In this document: piece after piece, positions 22,829 through 35,523 of the stretch | How the letters are laid out: each line of letters starts with the position of its first letter | Position numbering within the stretch: position 1 is the stretch's first letter | Assembly: GCA_032622095.1 (NCBI GenBank) | Contig: CP136063.1 | Coordinates: 218,815,982-218,879,981, forward strand | Length of the DNA stretch: 64,000 nucleotides | Source: Siphonodentalium dalli | Lineage: Eukaryota; Mollusca; Scaphopoda; Gadilida; Siphonodentaliidae | Direction: 5' to 3' | Notes under the pieces: model-generated | What the model was told of the DNA's origin: nothing | The model's database searches: none | The model's input: only the letters and a program-made list of their open reading frames with translations | Program-made: the position numbers and the translations under genes

Positions 22829-23631
22829 CTGAAATTAGAAACCACTCAATTATTACACATCTTGCTATCTTTCACCAACGTGTGGAGAACCCGTTGGTCA
22901 CATATAAGGCCACTGTTAATAAAGACCATGTTTAGCGTAACCAGCCTCATTTCACTTTTTGATGAAAATAATAGCGCATTCCTTTTATTATCGGCAACCC
23001 AGCAATTTTTGTGTTAAATATCCATATATAAACGCCTTATCATCTCTGTTCAGTTACATGTAGTGTACTGGGAATAATGTATGTTGCCACAACCTATGTT
23101 CTGAACATACTACATGCAGGTTGTTTTTACTAGCTCTATGGATGGGTATTAAAGCTTCTCATACATAACTTTCATGTTCCAGAATAAGGACTGAAAATAA
23201 TAAATAATGAATAATAACCTCATTCCGCATTTAGCTTTGAAAAATCAGAGTGACGCTAAACATAACTGTAATTAACAGAGGCCTAAGGCTGCCTTGAATG
23301 GGTATGATATTGTAAAGGAGATAAACACAATTTCTGCCACATGTCCTATATATTGAATCAAAGTTGATACAGAAACGAAGGGAGTCGCGTGCAGTCACTG
23401 TTGCCATTCAAGAGTTTGTATATATGGAATAGGACTCATGTGTGTATATTTCGGGAAAGAAAGGCAACGTATAAGACAAACTGCAATATTAAAAGGTTAA
23501 CCATTTCTTTACTAAATTATCATTGACCAGCAGTACCAGTCTCTACCAGAGCGCCAAGGGAGATAAACAATGCATGTAGTTTGGAGAAGACAAGCTATTG
23601 TTTATATCAATTTTCTACGATTCTGAGTTTA

Positions 23632-23960
23632 CCCTGTGCCAATGCATTCTCTTATATATGCGAGTCGACCATAGGTCGCCTCGCATATATAAGAGAATGC
23701 ATTGGCCTAACAATTTTTTACAATTTTAATAATTATTTTCTTGTATTCTTTAACAATTTTATAATTTCACCCATACAGAGCCCTAGACAAACATGAGCAG
23801 ACGACACTCTTATATATGCTTCTATATATATGTGGGGATCCCTGCAGGGTAATGGATGTTTTTTATTTTATGTCCTAAAAATTGTAAGTAAGATTTATTT
23901 AAAAAAATTATAAAAAATTGTTAGGCCAATGCATTCATAAGAGAATGCATTGGCACAGGG
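23632..23960 (+). mobile_element. Hairpin-ended MITE, copy 1
   Basis: Each end is itself a palindrome: CCAATGCATTCTCTTATATA, a GCGAGTCGACC centre, then the reverse arm ending AATGCATTGG (23637-23706); the right end is a shortened hairpin at 23925-23960. Outer ends CCCTGTGCC and GGCACAGGG are inverted. The AT-rich interior includes an AGAGCCCTAGACAAACATGA segment found inverted in copy 2. Confidence 0.8.
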
Positions 23961-24349
23961 TAAAAACAATGTTCAGATGTACCATTAAAATTTTGTTTAA
24001 CTTATCTGAACATTCCCAAACCAATTAATATGAATCCTTCACTACACATGTATCATCGTTTCGTTCAGATGTCATCTTCTCATCTTGGAAAATTACCAAG
24101 CATCTCTAAAATTCTCAATCTTTATAAAAAAGGTCATCGATATATTCCGGGACTTTTCGGACAAACAAGTAAACTCCCTTCAAAAATATACCGACATAAT
24201 ATACACGGTGTTTACACGTCCCAAAACTTTATAAAGAATGACCCCAACACCGATATAATAGTGTATGCCTATAGTAGCACCATATAAGCTCAAAATCACT
24301 AATCACGCATGCCCATGCGCACTGCACACCCCCTTAATCATACACTGTA

Positions 24350-26381
24350 CTATAGTCGGGTCGATAAAAGGTTTGACCTCGAAAAAATTTGGACTAAGTT
24401 GGTTTGTATACCATTTTGAAGAGGAATATATCCTCTATAACATACTCAAAATCCGCTAAAATCCGCTTAGGAGCATTTTTTGTAATTCAAGATGGCGTCC
24501 AAGATGGCTGCCATTTTCCTATAAGTCAGCTTGATGTAATTATAGTGAGAACATCTTGTCATATGTATACACATGTATGTATTTGTGTGAAGCTAAGGCA
24601 TAACGCCACCTTCATGTGCCAAAATTGGAACTCCCCGTCCAAGATGGCCGTCAAACTGGCGACTGGAAGTGGAATTTTTACGTTTTTTACTAATATCTTT
24701 AAGATAAGTTTCTGTGGTTTGGAACTGGTTGAGAATTGTGACTTTATTTTGTATTTAGCATGTTAACTCACTATTGAAGCAATGCAATATGTTGTTCGTG
24801 TGATCCACACCCCTTCCGATCACTCAAAAATTCGATTATACAAAACGCGGTATAACATTTCACAAAAGATCCCCATTGGGATTATAGTCAAGTGGGAAGA
24901 ACTGTGCAATGTATGTGATTCATTCTATATCTTATTGATATTCGAACTCAATGGTACCAAAATTGTCACTTTGGTTCTAACTGGCTACCAAAATGGCCGC
25001 CAAAATATGGAAAATGGGAATTATTATCCCAGTGTGCCATGTAACCGCTAACAAGTTGTGGTGATGCACACAATTGACTATTCTGTCTTATATAGCTTGA
25101 TTACTAACATTTCTAATGCACCTTTGGTATTTGTTACTATTATAACCACTGAAATTACCAGAACATTCGAAATTTTCTGTCACAAACCTGATATCAAAAT
25201 CGGCAAAAAATCGCTGTTCAGGTTTGAGCCATTTTTTAAAAGTTAAATGGAACTATGTTTGGTATCAAAGATGTTTATTGTTTTGATATGTGTTACATGT
25301 GTCACACTGAGTTGTTTTAGACAAAAATACTCAATATGGCTTTCAAAATGGCAACCAAATTTGGTAAACATTATTATATACATATATACATGTGTATATG
25401 CGTGATGCATATGTATGCATAATCAATTGTGACTCACATGCTACTTAATCAACTAAATGTTATATTCTGGTTATTTCGGTACCCTACAAGGCATGACAAG
25501 TTCATTTTTAGGAATGCAATATGGATTTTGCCAAAAACTTCCTTGTTTTTGAACGGAAATGGGCAGAACGTTGAGACGGAACTGATGGGGATCATATTAT
25601 TAGCTATTCAGGCCCGTTAGCATCAACATTGATCAACTTAATACAGTGTGCATGTCTGTTGACTGCATGGTCATAGGCGATGCGAGTAGGTATACATGGA
25701 GTTATTGTATTCATGACTGATGTGAATAGTTATACAATGTGTGATTATATGGCCCATGGTGAGATGTATAGATATATAATGAGTAGCTGTATGGTGATGT
25801 GTGAGGTGAACATGTTTACAGTGAGTGGATGTCTGGTCATTGAAGTGGTGTATGGGCATAATGAGAGCAGCTACACTGTCATGTATGTATATATGTAGTG
25901 ACTGTGTGGTCAGGGGTGGGCTCTACAGATGTACATTGGGTGGCTGTATTGTCATGGGTGTATATGTATATGTATACATATGTTGGATGTGTGGTAATGG
26001 ATGGGTGTATTTATAAATAGGGTGTGGTTGTATGGTTATGGGCAATGTGTATAGGTGTACATGGAATGAATGCACGGTCATTGTTGAAGCGTATATGCAT
26101 ACATGGAGTACACTTTGATGGCCACTGGCGGATAGTGTATATTGAGAATGACCTCATGCTGATGGGTGGGATGTATATGTTTATATGTAGGGCCTATTGT
26201 ATTGTCATTGGTGGTGTGTACAAGCATACAGTTAATAGCTGAGTGCTCATGGAGAGGGTGTATAAGTATATAGCGAGTGGCTGAGTTGTCACTGTTGATC
26301 TGTATATGCAAGTCTGAAGTGTACGAATGGCCGTGTGTGCTGGGTATTGGTACATCTAGAAGGGCTGTATGATCATTGATG

Positions 26382-26422
<41 letters not shown>

Positions 26423-28715
26423 CTGGGTTGACGATGTGGTCATGGGCGATGTGTATATGTATATCATGAGTGACTATATGTCCATGGCACGGCCAATATG
26501 TACATATGGATTGACAGTATGGCAAAATTAATGGTGGGGTGAATTGATATATAAGGAGTGACTGATCACGAATGTGGTTTATGCGTATACAGAGAGAGGC
26601 TGAATTGTCATGGGTCAGGTGTATACGCAAGTCTGGAGTGTATGAATGGCCGTGTGCGCGGTACGGGACATTGATATATCTAGAAGGGCTGCTGTAAGGC
26701 CATTGGTGAGGTCTATATGTATATACCTGGAGTGACTCTATGGTTTTGGGTTGGGTGTATATGTATATCTTGAGTGGCTATATGGCCACGGGTGTCGCAA
26801 ATATGTACATATACAGGGAGCGAGACTGACCACTGGTGAGGCAAATAGGCATTCACAAAGTGATGTATGATCATGGATGTAGCGAACAGGTATATCCGGA
26901 GTGACTGTATGGTCACCGGTGGGGTGTATGTGTATATCGTTAGTGGCTATATAACTATGCATTTTGCTAATAAATATACATGTAGTGACTGTGTGGCCTA
27001 TGGTGAGGCGAATAGGTATACAAGAGTGTACTTTATGTTCATGTATGTAGTGAATATGTATACAGTTCGTGTGAGCTGTAGGAGTATACCTGGTGTATCT
27101 TTATGGTTATTCACGGCTATAGGGCCATGCGTTGGTGTATGGGTAAACCCAAGTGTGGCTGTATTATATGGGTGAGGTGTATGTCTATACAGCGAGTGGC
27201 ACATGGCTATTTATGTGGTGTCCATGTATATATGGAGTGACTGCATGCTCATGTGTGATTTGTACTGGTGCACCTTTGTGTGACTATCGCTTTCCACAAT
27301 AACTCAAGGATATGTTAATCGATAGAGGAAATATCAGAGTGTTCTCCACATTAATTTCGTTTAATATGCAATGTGAAGACAACGATTTTCCTGACAATAG
27401 TTTATATGTTAATCTGTTTTGATTCTAATGGGCTAGAATAGCCACATAATATGACCCCTTTCAGTTAAGTTTCAACGTTCTGTCCGTTTCGGTTAAAAAC
27501 ATGGGACAGAACCCAAAAGAGGTGTTCGGCAAAATCCATACTGCATCCCTTAAAATGAATTTGTCGTGCCTCATAAGGTGCTGGGACAACCAGAATATAA
27601 GAGTTTGTAAGTTGATTAAGTAGCATGTTTAATAACCAAGTGAGTCACAATTTGCTACCAGTTCGGAACAGCAGGAATAATGTTCGGGATGTAAACTTTT
27701 TTATCAAATTTGGTTGCCATTTTGCAAGTCATCTTGAGTAATATTGTCTAAAACGCCACACTATGACACAATTAAGGCATATCAAAATAAAAAGAACCTT
27801 TGATACCAAAGATAGATCTATTTTACTTGAAAATAATGGTCCAAACATCAAAAGTGATTTTTTTGCCTAGTTTGATGCTGTTTGTGATAGAAACATCCCA
27901 TAATTCTGGTAATTTCGGAATAATAAATAGTAAAAATTAATCAAGGTGCATAATAAATGTTGGTATTCAATGTATAGAAGACAGAACAGTCAATTGTGTG
28001 CATCACCACAACTTGTAAGCGGTTGCATGGCACGCTGTGATAATACTTACCATTTTCCATATTTTGGCGGCCATTTTGACGGCCATTTTAAAGTGACAAT
28101 TTTGGTACCATTGAGTTCGAATATCAATAAGATACAGAATGCGTCACTTACATTGCACAGTTCTTCCCACTTCTTGATGAAATATGACTAGAATCCCAAT
28201 GGGGATCTTTTTTGAAATGTTATACCGCGTTTTGTAAAATGGAATTTTTGAGTGATCGGAAGGGGTGCGGACCACATGAACATCACATTTCATTGCTCCA
28301 ATGGTTAGTTAACATGCTAAATACAACATTAAGTCACAATTCTAAACTGTTCCAAACCACATAAACTTATCTTAAAGATATTAGTAAAATACGTAAAAAA
28401 TCCACTTCCAGTCGCCATTTTGGCGGCCATCTTGGACGGGAAGTTCCAATTTTGGAACATATGTATACATATGACAAGATGTTCTCACTCTAATTGCATC
28501 AAGCTGACTTATAGGAAAATGGCAGCCATCTTGGCAGCCATCTTGGCAGCCATCTTGGACGCCATCTTGAATTACAAAAAATTCTCAAAGCGGATTTTAG
28601 CGGATTTTGGATATGCAATAGAGGAGAGCTTCCTTTTCAAAATGGTATAAAAACCAACTTAATCCGAATTTTTTCTAGGTTGACCCTAAAATTTGAGTTT
28701 ATCGACCAGACTACT
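24350..28715. mobile_element. Fold-back element with arms over 1 kb
   Basis: Sequence from about 24350 to 25590 reappears inverted at 27470-28715. Matching landmarks: GTCGGGTCGATAAA against GTCTGGTCGATAAA at the tips; the run of CAAGATGGC/GCCATCTTG units; ATCCCCATTGGGATTATAG against its complement; ATGTTATATTCTGGTTAT inside. Arms differ by substitutions and small indels (the right arm has two extra GCAGCCATCTTG units), so the insertion is not brand new. The core 25640-27270 is a minisatellite. No transposase is seen. Confidence 0.8.
25640..27270. repeat. Degenerate minisatellite core of fold-back element
   Basis: Units of roughly 40-60 bp built on GGTGTATATGTATAC, a GGAGTGACTGTATGGTCATG segment and variants. 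A 26-bp AT run lies at about 26389-26415. The short open frames here are fortuitous. Confidence 0.75.
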
Positions 28716-28929
28716 ATTTGAATTGTTAATTATACCTTACACTCTGTAATATCTTAATTTGATGATCAGAGAAATAAATTGAATTGAAATTGAATTGCTT
28801 GATACACGTTTCCGGAACACGCCGCCAAATCAATAATAGACCAGTCCATGGTATACTTATATAGTTGGGTGGGAGAATGAGTTTAGTAAATAAAGGGTAA
28901 ATTAGCGGAGAGAAAGTTCTTGCACTCAC

Positions 28930-29035
28930 TTGTGACCGAGTTCATGGGCCGCGATTCCAATTGATCTGAATCCAAAATGCTCCTCATTCACCGACACTCG
29001 CGTAGATAAGCACAAACCACTTAAATATGCTATGC
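28930..29035 (-). CDS. Protease exon: catalytic zinc-site helix
   Basis: A 106-nt exon, acceptor CTGTG...CACAG, donor CACAA|GTGAGTG. It encodes IAYLSGLCLSTRVSVNEEHF followed by GFRSIGIAAHELGHN, where the last Asn is completed by T of the next exon. HELGH is the first half of the HExxHxxGxxHD zinc signature: two histidine ligands and the catalytic glutamate, all present. The intron splits the signature immediately after the second histidine. The cysteine in SGLC is the usual disulfide partner ahead of the active-site helix. Confidence 0.95.
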
Positions 29036-29729
29036 CTGTGAAAGAAATATAATTACAATTCATTGGACTAACTATAAATACAAGAGAGAATTCAATTGGA
29101 ATGTTGATTACAATAAGTATGGTGTGGAGATAACTATATACATGTATGTTATGGTCATATGACCGTCACCTGACCAAAACCTCATTCAAAATGTCGGAAT
29201 AGTCATCTTTCTTCTACTATATATTTTGAGAACTCCGTATATATATGTGTGCGTATATCATTTATAGACTCAAAAAAACGGCTCGATCGATTAAGCCCAA
29301 ACTTGCTATATAAGGTTAAAAAGCCACGAGAAGTGTCATCGCACCGCTTCTGAGAACGTTCGAGCACTCCTTCACCCTTCGCCCTGCCACCGCCGTTGGA
29401 ATTGTGGGTTAATGGGTTAATGATTAAAGAGCGTTCGTATCTGTGGTGTCGTTGTTGAAGAGTGTTTATATACACGAGTATAAATACGGCTCAATCGACC
29501 GTCTCGGAAACTGGGGATATCGAGACGAAAGGGACGGGGGGAGATTTTCGTCGTGTCAGTTTGTCCGCCTGAGGTGACCTTGACCTTGAAACGGGTACCC
29601 ACAAATGACCTTGGGCGATATATCGGTCGTCAGCGGTGACATAGACGTGAAATTTGTTATGTATGGTCAACTCGGGACGGGGAATATGTTTGTCGGGTTA
29701 TATGATAGCATGCTGTCGGCGTGCCTGTA
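29036..29729. other. Intron sequence with GC-rich dispersed repeat
   Basis: Around 29260-29640 the composition changes (ATACGGCTCAATCGACCGTC, GACCTTGACCTTGAAACGGG) and resembles the GACCTTGA-rich block at 33665-34150. No gene recognised. Confidence 0.5.
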
Positions 29730-30180
29730 GGTTACACTGGTGTAAATAAGGTTCCGAGTGACATCTAGCGGATGCGGGAGGAATATATAGGAGAGAATAA
29801 AATAGACACTGGGCCCTGATTGGTCAATAGCCTTGTGTGCTTTTCACATAAAAAAATCATCACACCTCTTCCCTATGATTTCCCATAGGTAAAATAACCA
29901 TTGGCACAGGAATTAACCCTTTGTAGTGAAGTTTGAATTTTTTGGTGTGGTCTAAAATATGACTGTATTTTTTTATGCGGTTCTGACACTAGTTACGAAA
30001 ACATAAGATTTAAAGGCGAATTCCCTGCTAGACAGACATGATTTTTTTGTGTAAAAAGTTTCCCAAAATGTAAATTTTTCAGATTTAAAGAAAACTTTGG
30101 ACCCAACATTTATATTGCCAACACTATACGCTAAAACGTTAGCACTGAGGCCTATGGAAAACATTTACACCAGTGTAACC
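29730..30180 (+). mobile_element. TA-flanked MITE, copy 1 of a direct pair
   Basis: 451 bp with inverted ends GGTTACACTGGTGTAAAT / ATTTACACCAGTGTAACC and TA on both sides, as for Tc1/mariner-type MITEs. It is nearly identical to 31083-31534. A 63-codon minus-strand frame is present in both copies but is probably a by-product. Confidence 0.85.
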
Positions 30181-30182
30181 TA

Positions 30183-31080
30183 AAGGGAAAAAATAGCTTT
30201 TTATCATTTTTGATTCCTGGGAGTCACTTTAAAGCATTTTAATGCATTTTACAGAGCCTGGTCTTTCAGTCCAATGAATATCTCATGCTCGATGTGGCTA
30301 TTCTTGCTGCTGATGCCTTCTTTCACTTACATCAGCCAAAAAAATAGTAAGATTTTTCATAAAAAATGCCAATTTTTCAAGGTATTTTCAAAAAATTTCA
30401 AGGTGGTAATAGTCACATGATAATGCAAATGACCCATAACATGGGCATGTCAACGACACATATATCAATTGTTATAAGAACCTAATTTAACAAGTATTTT
30501 GGATTTTATAGCCAGTGATATACAGATATATATCATAAAAGTGTGTCATTTCCACTGGTGGGTATGGTCATTTGAAGGTTAATAGCACTAAAACTTGGAC
30601 ACATTTAAGAAAATGCTTCAGCAATTCAAAGAGAGCATATCTTTATTCAACTAATTCAATATACACCCACATCCAGTTATCTTGGATCACCCTTGCAGAC
30701 CTGAAAATGTCATATTTTATTCTTCAATGTGCTGATAAAGTCATGCGCTTGATGCTCAGCTGATCAGATCTGGACTCAATGACCTCACATCACCAGAAGT
30801 TCTCTCATGGAAAGAATATTGAACAGTCTTCCATAGCTGATCCAAGTTTGCAACACCAGACCCCTAAAACTGAGTGAAAATGGGGCCTGAACATGACTGG
30901 TGGTGGAAAATTGTGCTTTTTTGATGAATAATTTGTTAAAGGGGGTGGGGTTAAATTGTGTGTGATAAATAAAGAACCACAGACGTGATATTGTTTTTGA
31001 ACACATTTTTTCCATGGATGGGCAATTCTGAAGAAATGTAGGGAGTTACAATTATTCCGCGAAAAAGCGGGCTATCGCTT
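30183..31080. other. 0.9-kb segment between two identical MITEs
   Basis: Starts AAGGGAAAAAATAGC and ends GCTATCGCTT, weakly inverted. No gene recognised; the short frames (30572-30763, 31015-30785) have no motif. Confidence 0.5.
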
Positions 31081-31082
31081 TA

Positions 31083-31534
31083 GGTTACACTGGTGTAAAT
31101 AAGGTTCCGAGTGACATCTAGCGGATGCGGGAGGAATATATAGGAGAGAATAAAATAGACACTGGGCCCTGATTGGTCAATAGCCTTGTGTGCTTTTCAC
31201 ATAAAAAAATCATCACACCTCTTCCCTATGATTTCCCATAGGTAAAATAACCATTGGCACAGGAATTAACCCTTTGTAGTGAAGTTTGAATTTTTTGGTG
31301 TGGTCTAAAATATGACTGTATTTTTTTTATGCGGTTCTGACACTAGTTACGAAAACATAAGATTTAAAGGCGAATTCCCTGCTAGACAGACATGATTTTT
31401 TTGTGTAAAAAGTTTCCCAAAATGTAAATTTTTCAGATTTAAAGAAAACTTTGGACCCAACATTTATATTGCCAACACTATACGCTAAAACGTTAGCACT
31501 GAGGCCTATGGAAAACATTTACACCAGTGTAACC
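31083..31534 (+). mobile_element. TA-flanked MITE, copy 2 of a direct pair
   Basis: Same element and orientation as 29730-30180; the only difference I saw is one extra T in a T run. TA precedes it, but TG follows. It ends about 350 bp from the protease exon at 31880. Confidence 0.85.
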
Positions 31535-31879
31535 TGTACGGGGTTACCTTGGAAAACAAAAATTAATGGATCGACCAAAGCCATGGAACCAATCCCGCCA
31601 GTGGCGGGCTAATCTGCCTGTTTATATATATATAATGGAACATGAAACACTCTCTATTTCTATGATTGTGTTCTGTGTTACTTCGTGATTTAATGTTTCA
31701 CTATCAGCGTAGCTTGATAACATGGAGGAGACGTATATTTAAATAATACTTGGACCATGCCGAAATTAGTAATTAAATTGTATTTCTTGACCATCCCTTT
31801 AGACTAATAATGGACCATTCTAACATATATTTGTATAACTGATGGGATAATACATTTAGTAAGGTAAGGGTTACATTAC

Positions 31880-31929
31880 CTGCTACTCCGGTTCGTATCG
31901 TACTGCCGGATCCACTATACATATCATTC
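31880..31929 (-). CDS. Protease exon: short catalytic-domain exon
   Basis: A 50-nt exon (1 + 16 codons + 1) between acceptor ATTACAG and donor GCAG|GTAATG. It encodes NDMYSGSGSTIRTGVA, and the split glycine is completed by the exon at 29035 to read TGVAGIAYLSGLC, the conserved reprolysin strand and cysteine that precede the zinc site. It is too short to show as an open reading frame by itself; the phase match to both neighbours is the main support. A MITE copy ends about 350 bp away in the downstream intron (31534). Confidence 0.85.
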
Positions 31930-32131
31930 CTGTAATTGAAAATGAACGTCCGTCAGTCCGGGCAACTCTATTTATTTAATACGCTCTCATAACTTATAAT
32001 GTTTGAGTGTGTTCTCTTGTCTCCAATTTTGTTAATAACCACTCCTTGTCAAGTGGTCCTGCTTATGTGCTATGTTATTGGTGGGGCCTGCTGATGTCGT
32101 TAGGGCTAATTTAAACTGATGCATTTATTTA

Positions 32132-32440
32132 CCCTGTGCCAATGCATTCTCTTATATATGCGAGGCGACCATAGGTCGCCTCGCATATATAAGAGAATGC
32201 ATTGGCCTAACAATTTTTTATCATGTTTTTTAAATAAATGTTTCTTACAATTTTTAGGACATAAAATAAAAAACATTCATTACCCTGCAGGGAGCCCCAC
32301 ACATATATAGAAGCATATAGAAGAGTGTCGTCTGCTCGTGTTTGTCTGGGGCTCTGTATGGGTGAAATTATAAAATTGTTAAAGAATACAAGAGCAAATT
32401 ATTAAAATTGTAAAAAATTGTTAGGCCAATGCATTCTCTT
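32132..32440 (-). mobile_element. Hairpin-ended MITE, copy 2
   Basis: The same terminal palindrome (32137-32206), but the interior is the reverse complement of the interior of copy 1, meaning insertion in the opposite orientation. The right hairpin is cut off after GCATTCTCTTA. Confidence 0.8.
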
Positions 32441-32811
32441 ACGAAAAAAGTACCGTCTAAGTTGTCATGTTCGCGATGTTCGGTTAATCTGAACATATCC
32501 CGGAAAAGCCATGTGTATCACACATTCAAACACAAATATATTGCGGAAATATATTAATACTGGTTGTATTAGTTGTTGCAAATCGACTATAATACAGATG
32601 GTGATTCACGTCGTTTCGCAAGCATCAGCGCGGCCATTATTAAGGTTTTCAAAAAATATATATGATCTTGAATGTTTCATACAGACACTGGCTTCTTTCT
32701 GAAATCGCCGCGATATAGGACAACTTTAGAACAATAACGGTATTTTTTCGTAACGGCATCAGTTTAACCTACCTACGTCTTACAATCATAACAGGAGCAA
32801 CGGTATGCAAG

Positions 32812-32872
32812 CAGTACAGACTAGCAGTACAGACTAGCAGTACAGACTAACAGTACAGACTAGCAGTATACA
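32812..32872. repeat. 15-bp tandem repeat
   Basis: Four copies of CAGTACAGACTAGCA-type units. Confidence 0.85.
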
Positions 32873-33664
32873 ACTTGGCCAGGGCTGAGCACGCCCATGG
32901 CGATTCTGAGAATAAAATGTCCTTCCCTAAATGATACTGTTCTCATTCACGCACAGTTAAAAATGCGGAAATTTCAACATTTATTATGTATTCTCCAATT
33001 ATATCTACAAGCTATACAACCTCTCATCTAGAATAAAAACCGGATATTTGAACAAATTTATTACAAAGAATATTTTGTGGCCGAAGACTTATATATATAT
33101 AGAGAGTACCACGTGATGGTCGAAACGATCGAGTGATCTTCCCCTTCACCCATCGAGTAAATTATAACGTGCATGGGTTCCCGGCGTCAACGCGTTGTTG
33201 CCAATATGCCCTATTCCTGGTGGCTGGAGATAACCAGCGTACAGATCCACGGGGCAATGCGACCGATTCAAAAATCACAAACGCTCAAAGTGTAATTTAC
33301 AACAAGTTCAACACAAGAATAAGCATATATATACCACATAGAGAAGACTCATTCTGCAGAAGGTTATTTTGACATTGAACACCTTTCTATTTCGTCTTGG
33401 TCAATTTAAAAGGGGGACTGTTCTCAATTGTCCATTATCTGTGGGGTTTGTTTAGCCTGAATTAATAACAAGAACTTTACCAATATGTCAAGGGTGAGTA
33501 CCATCGCTCTGCGTGGAATAAAACATGTTAGTCGACCAAGTCTGCCAACTTTCACAATTTAAGTATAACCGGGCGAGTAAAGTTTAGGGATGGCAGCAAA
33601 GCCGAAATGCATTGAATACACAATACCACAGTTTGTTTTAGATATATATTTTAGATATATATAT

Positions 33665-34150
33665 ATATACTAGAAGGTGACCCGACTTCGTCCGGGCTTT
33701 GACCTTGAATTGTCCATTTTGAAGGTCAAGGTCAAGTGGGGTCACGATTTGACCAGTCCAAAAACACTGCCCGGACAAAAGAACCCGACAAACGTGACCG
33801 TCGAAATCCATCCGGTTTTACCCGATTTGACCTTGAATTGATCATTTTGAAGGTCAAGGTCTGTCGGGGTCACGATTGGACCCGTCCAAAACAATCAGTG
33901 GACAAAAGTAACCCCACGTATCAAATTTCGTCGAAATCCCATCAAAATTGGCGATTTGACCTTGAAGTTACCCGATTTCAAGGTCAAGGTCACGTCGCAC
34001 GGTCAAATGAATATGCTTATGAGACTCGCCATAAGAAAGTACCCCCACATACCCCCACATACCATAGAAATCCCGTGATATTCGGGCGTTTGACCTTGAC
34101 ATGACCCGATTTCAAGGTCAATGTGACGTCGCACGGACAAATTAACATGC
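33665..34150. repeat. GACCTTGA-rich repeat block
   Basis: Three to four related units of about 125 bp, each with a TTTGACCTTGAA ... TTTCAAGGTCAAGGTC inverted pair. It follows TAGAAGGTGACCCGACTTCG. Unclassified dispersed repeat; the long plus-strand frame (33736-34104) follows this pattern and is not convincing as a gene. Confidence 0.65.
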
Positions 34151-35371
34151 CTATGTTCCAAAATATATAATAGATATAAAGACACACTAAATTCATTACG
34201 AAACCGAATATCGTTTTCCATCTAACACTTTTCGACCCAAAACATGCTATATTACACACTAGAAGCTACATGTAAACGAAAAGTATAATAGGTTGTGATT
34301 TTGTATTTACTTTTCGTTTTAATTAAATTTTAGAATTGTTTTTAATTTTCTAAAAAAAAAAATTTAATCAAAATTTTAGAAAAACTAACGCAGTTATAAC
34401 AGTCATCGTCAGTGTTAACCCGATTCACCAAACCAAATTTGGTTAGAATCGTGCAGTGGTCTGGGAGAACAATCAAGACAGATAATGCAACAATTCGTGG
34501 GTTGTTCATAGGGTTCCGGTGTTTCGTGGTGATTCCCGGCGATTCGCAGCGAAAATGTCCGGCGAATCGCCGCGAGAATTATAAGCCAAATTCTGAATGC
34601 CTGATAATCCCCGTCGCTTCAAATCGCAGAGGAAACATGAATGTCGGCGATTCGCCTCGCTCTCTCGCTTATAAAAAGGTCTTGAGTCGAGGCCTCGTCT
34701 CGACACAGATTTGTACTCGATGTATGATAAATATAACACAATCCATATACCTGTTAATTAATTGATGTCACACGTATATACGGAAAGTTCTTATTTTTTA
34801 TTATATGATCATAACTTTCTTTCTCCCAGTCCTATGTTTAAACATAACGAAAACAATCGAGATATCTAATGATGTTCACCTCATTAATGAAACAACAGGT
34901 TAATGACATTTCTGAGTGACGTCAGATACTTCAGGGGTTATCAGATCAGTGTTTCCCAGCGACGTTAAACGTCACAACGGCTTGTCCAATCAAAGCGCGT
35001 TTCATATAATAAAACATTTATCGCGTTCTTTCTTGGTTGACACGATGAATTATCACCCCTTGGAAATCCATATTCACCTCGGCCTACGGCCTTGGTGAAT
35101 ATTGACTTCATCTGGTTGACGATTCCTCATATCAACCTGGAAACAATGCGATAATTGTAGAATGTCATATTTACTGTTGAATATATTAGAATGCGTCTTC
35201 TAAATGGTTGAATTTAGATACAGTTTCTACAGTCCCCCTTTAACCAACTTGACAACTGAACTTGACATTCCATTAATACTCACTAAAACACAGTTACGCA
35301 ATACACACAGTAACGATTCCTGAACGCTTAAGAACGCTGATCGAACACATACACAAAAATGAGACACTTAC
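34150..35371. other. Intron sequence, nothing recognised
   Basis: Contains repeated CGGCGATTCGC motifs in both orientations at 34535-34650 and otherwise AT-rich sequence. No exon seen before the donor at 35371. Confidence 0.5.
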
Positions 35372-35523
35372 GCAGTGAATAGCATCACGTGATCCGTTGC
35401 CATGTCACCGAAATCTAATGTTCTAACTTGAGTTCTGAAAGCACCGAGCACGCTTCCACTAACAAGCGTTTTCCCATTGCGCTCTATTATTAATCCGTTA
35501 TTCCAAGGTGCTGTACTCGCAGA
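35372..35523 (-). CDS. Protease exon: catalytic domain, central sheet
   Basis: A 152-nt exon, acceptor TTTTCAG, donor CACTGC|GTAAGTG. The protein SASTAPWNNG...DHVMLFTA shows the reprolysin hallmarks: a small-residue run with PW, a mid-domain helix, then Asp-His-x-Met-Leu-Phe-Thr, equivalent to the D-x-A-x-L-x-T strand that precedes the calcium and zinc loops. It ends two bases into a codon, completed by G of the 50-nt exon at 31929. Fifty full codons without a stop and good sites at both ends make this one of the clearest exons here. Confidence 0.9.

Noticed and set aside
25680-27204. Many short frames with Tyr/His/Ile-rich sequence
   Set aside because: Translation of the GTATATGTATAC-type minisatellite in the fold-back core; no splice context or motif.
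29973-31518. Identical 63-codon minus-strand frames at 29973-30164 and 31327-31518
   Set aside because: Both lie inside the two MITE copies; identity reflects the recent copying of the element rather than a conserved protein.
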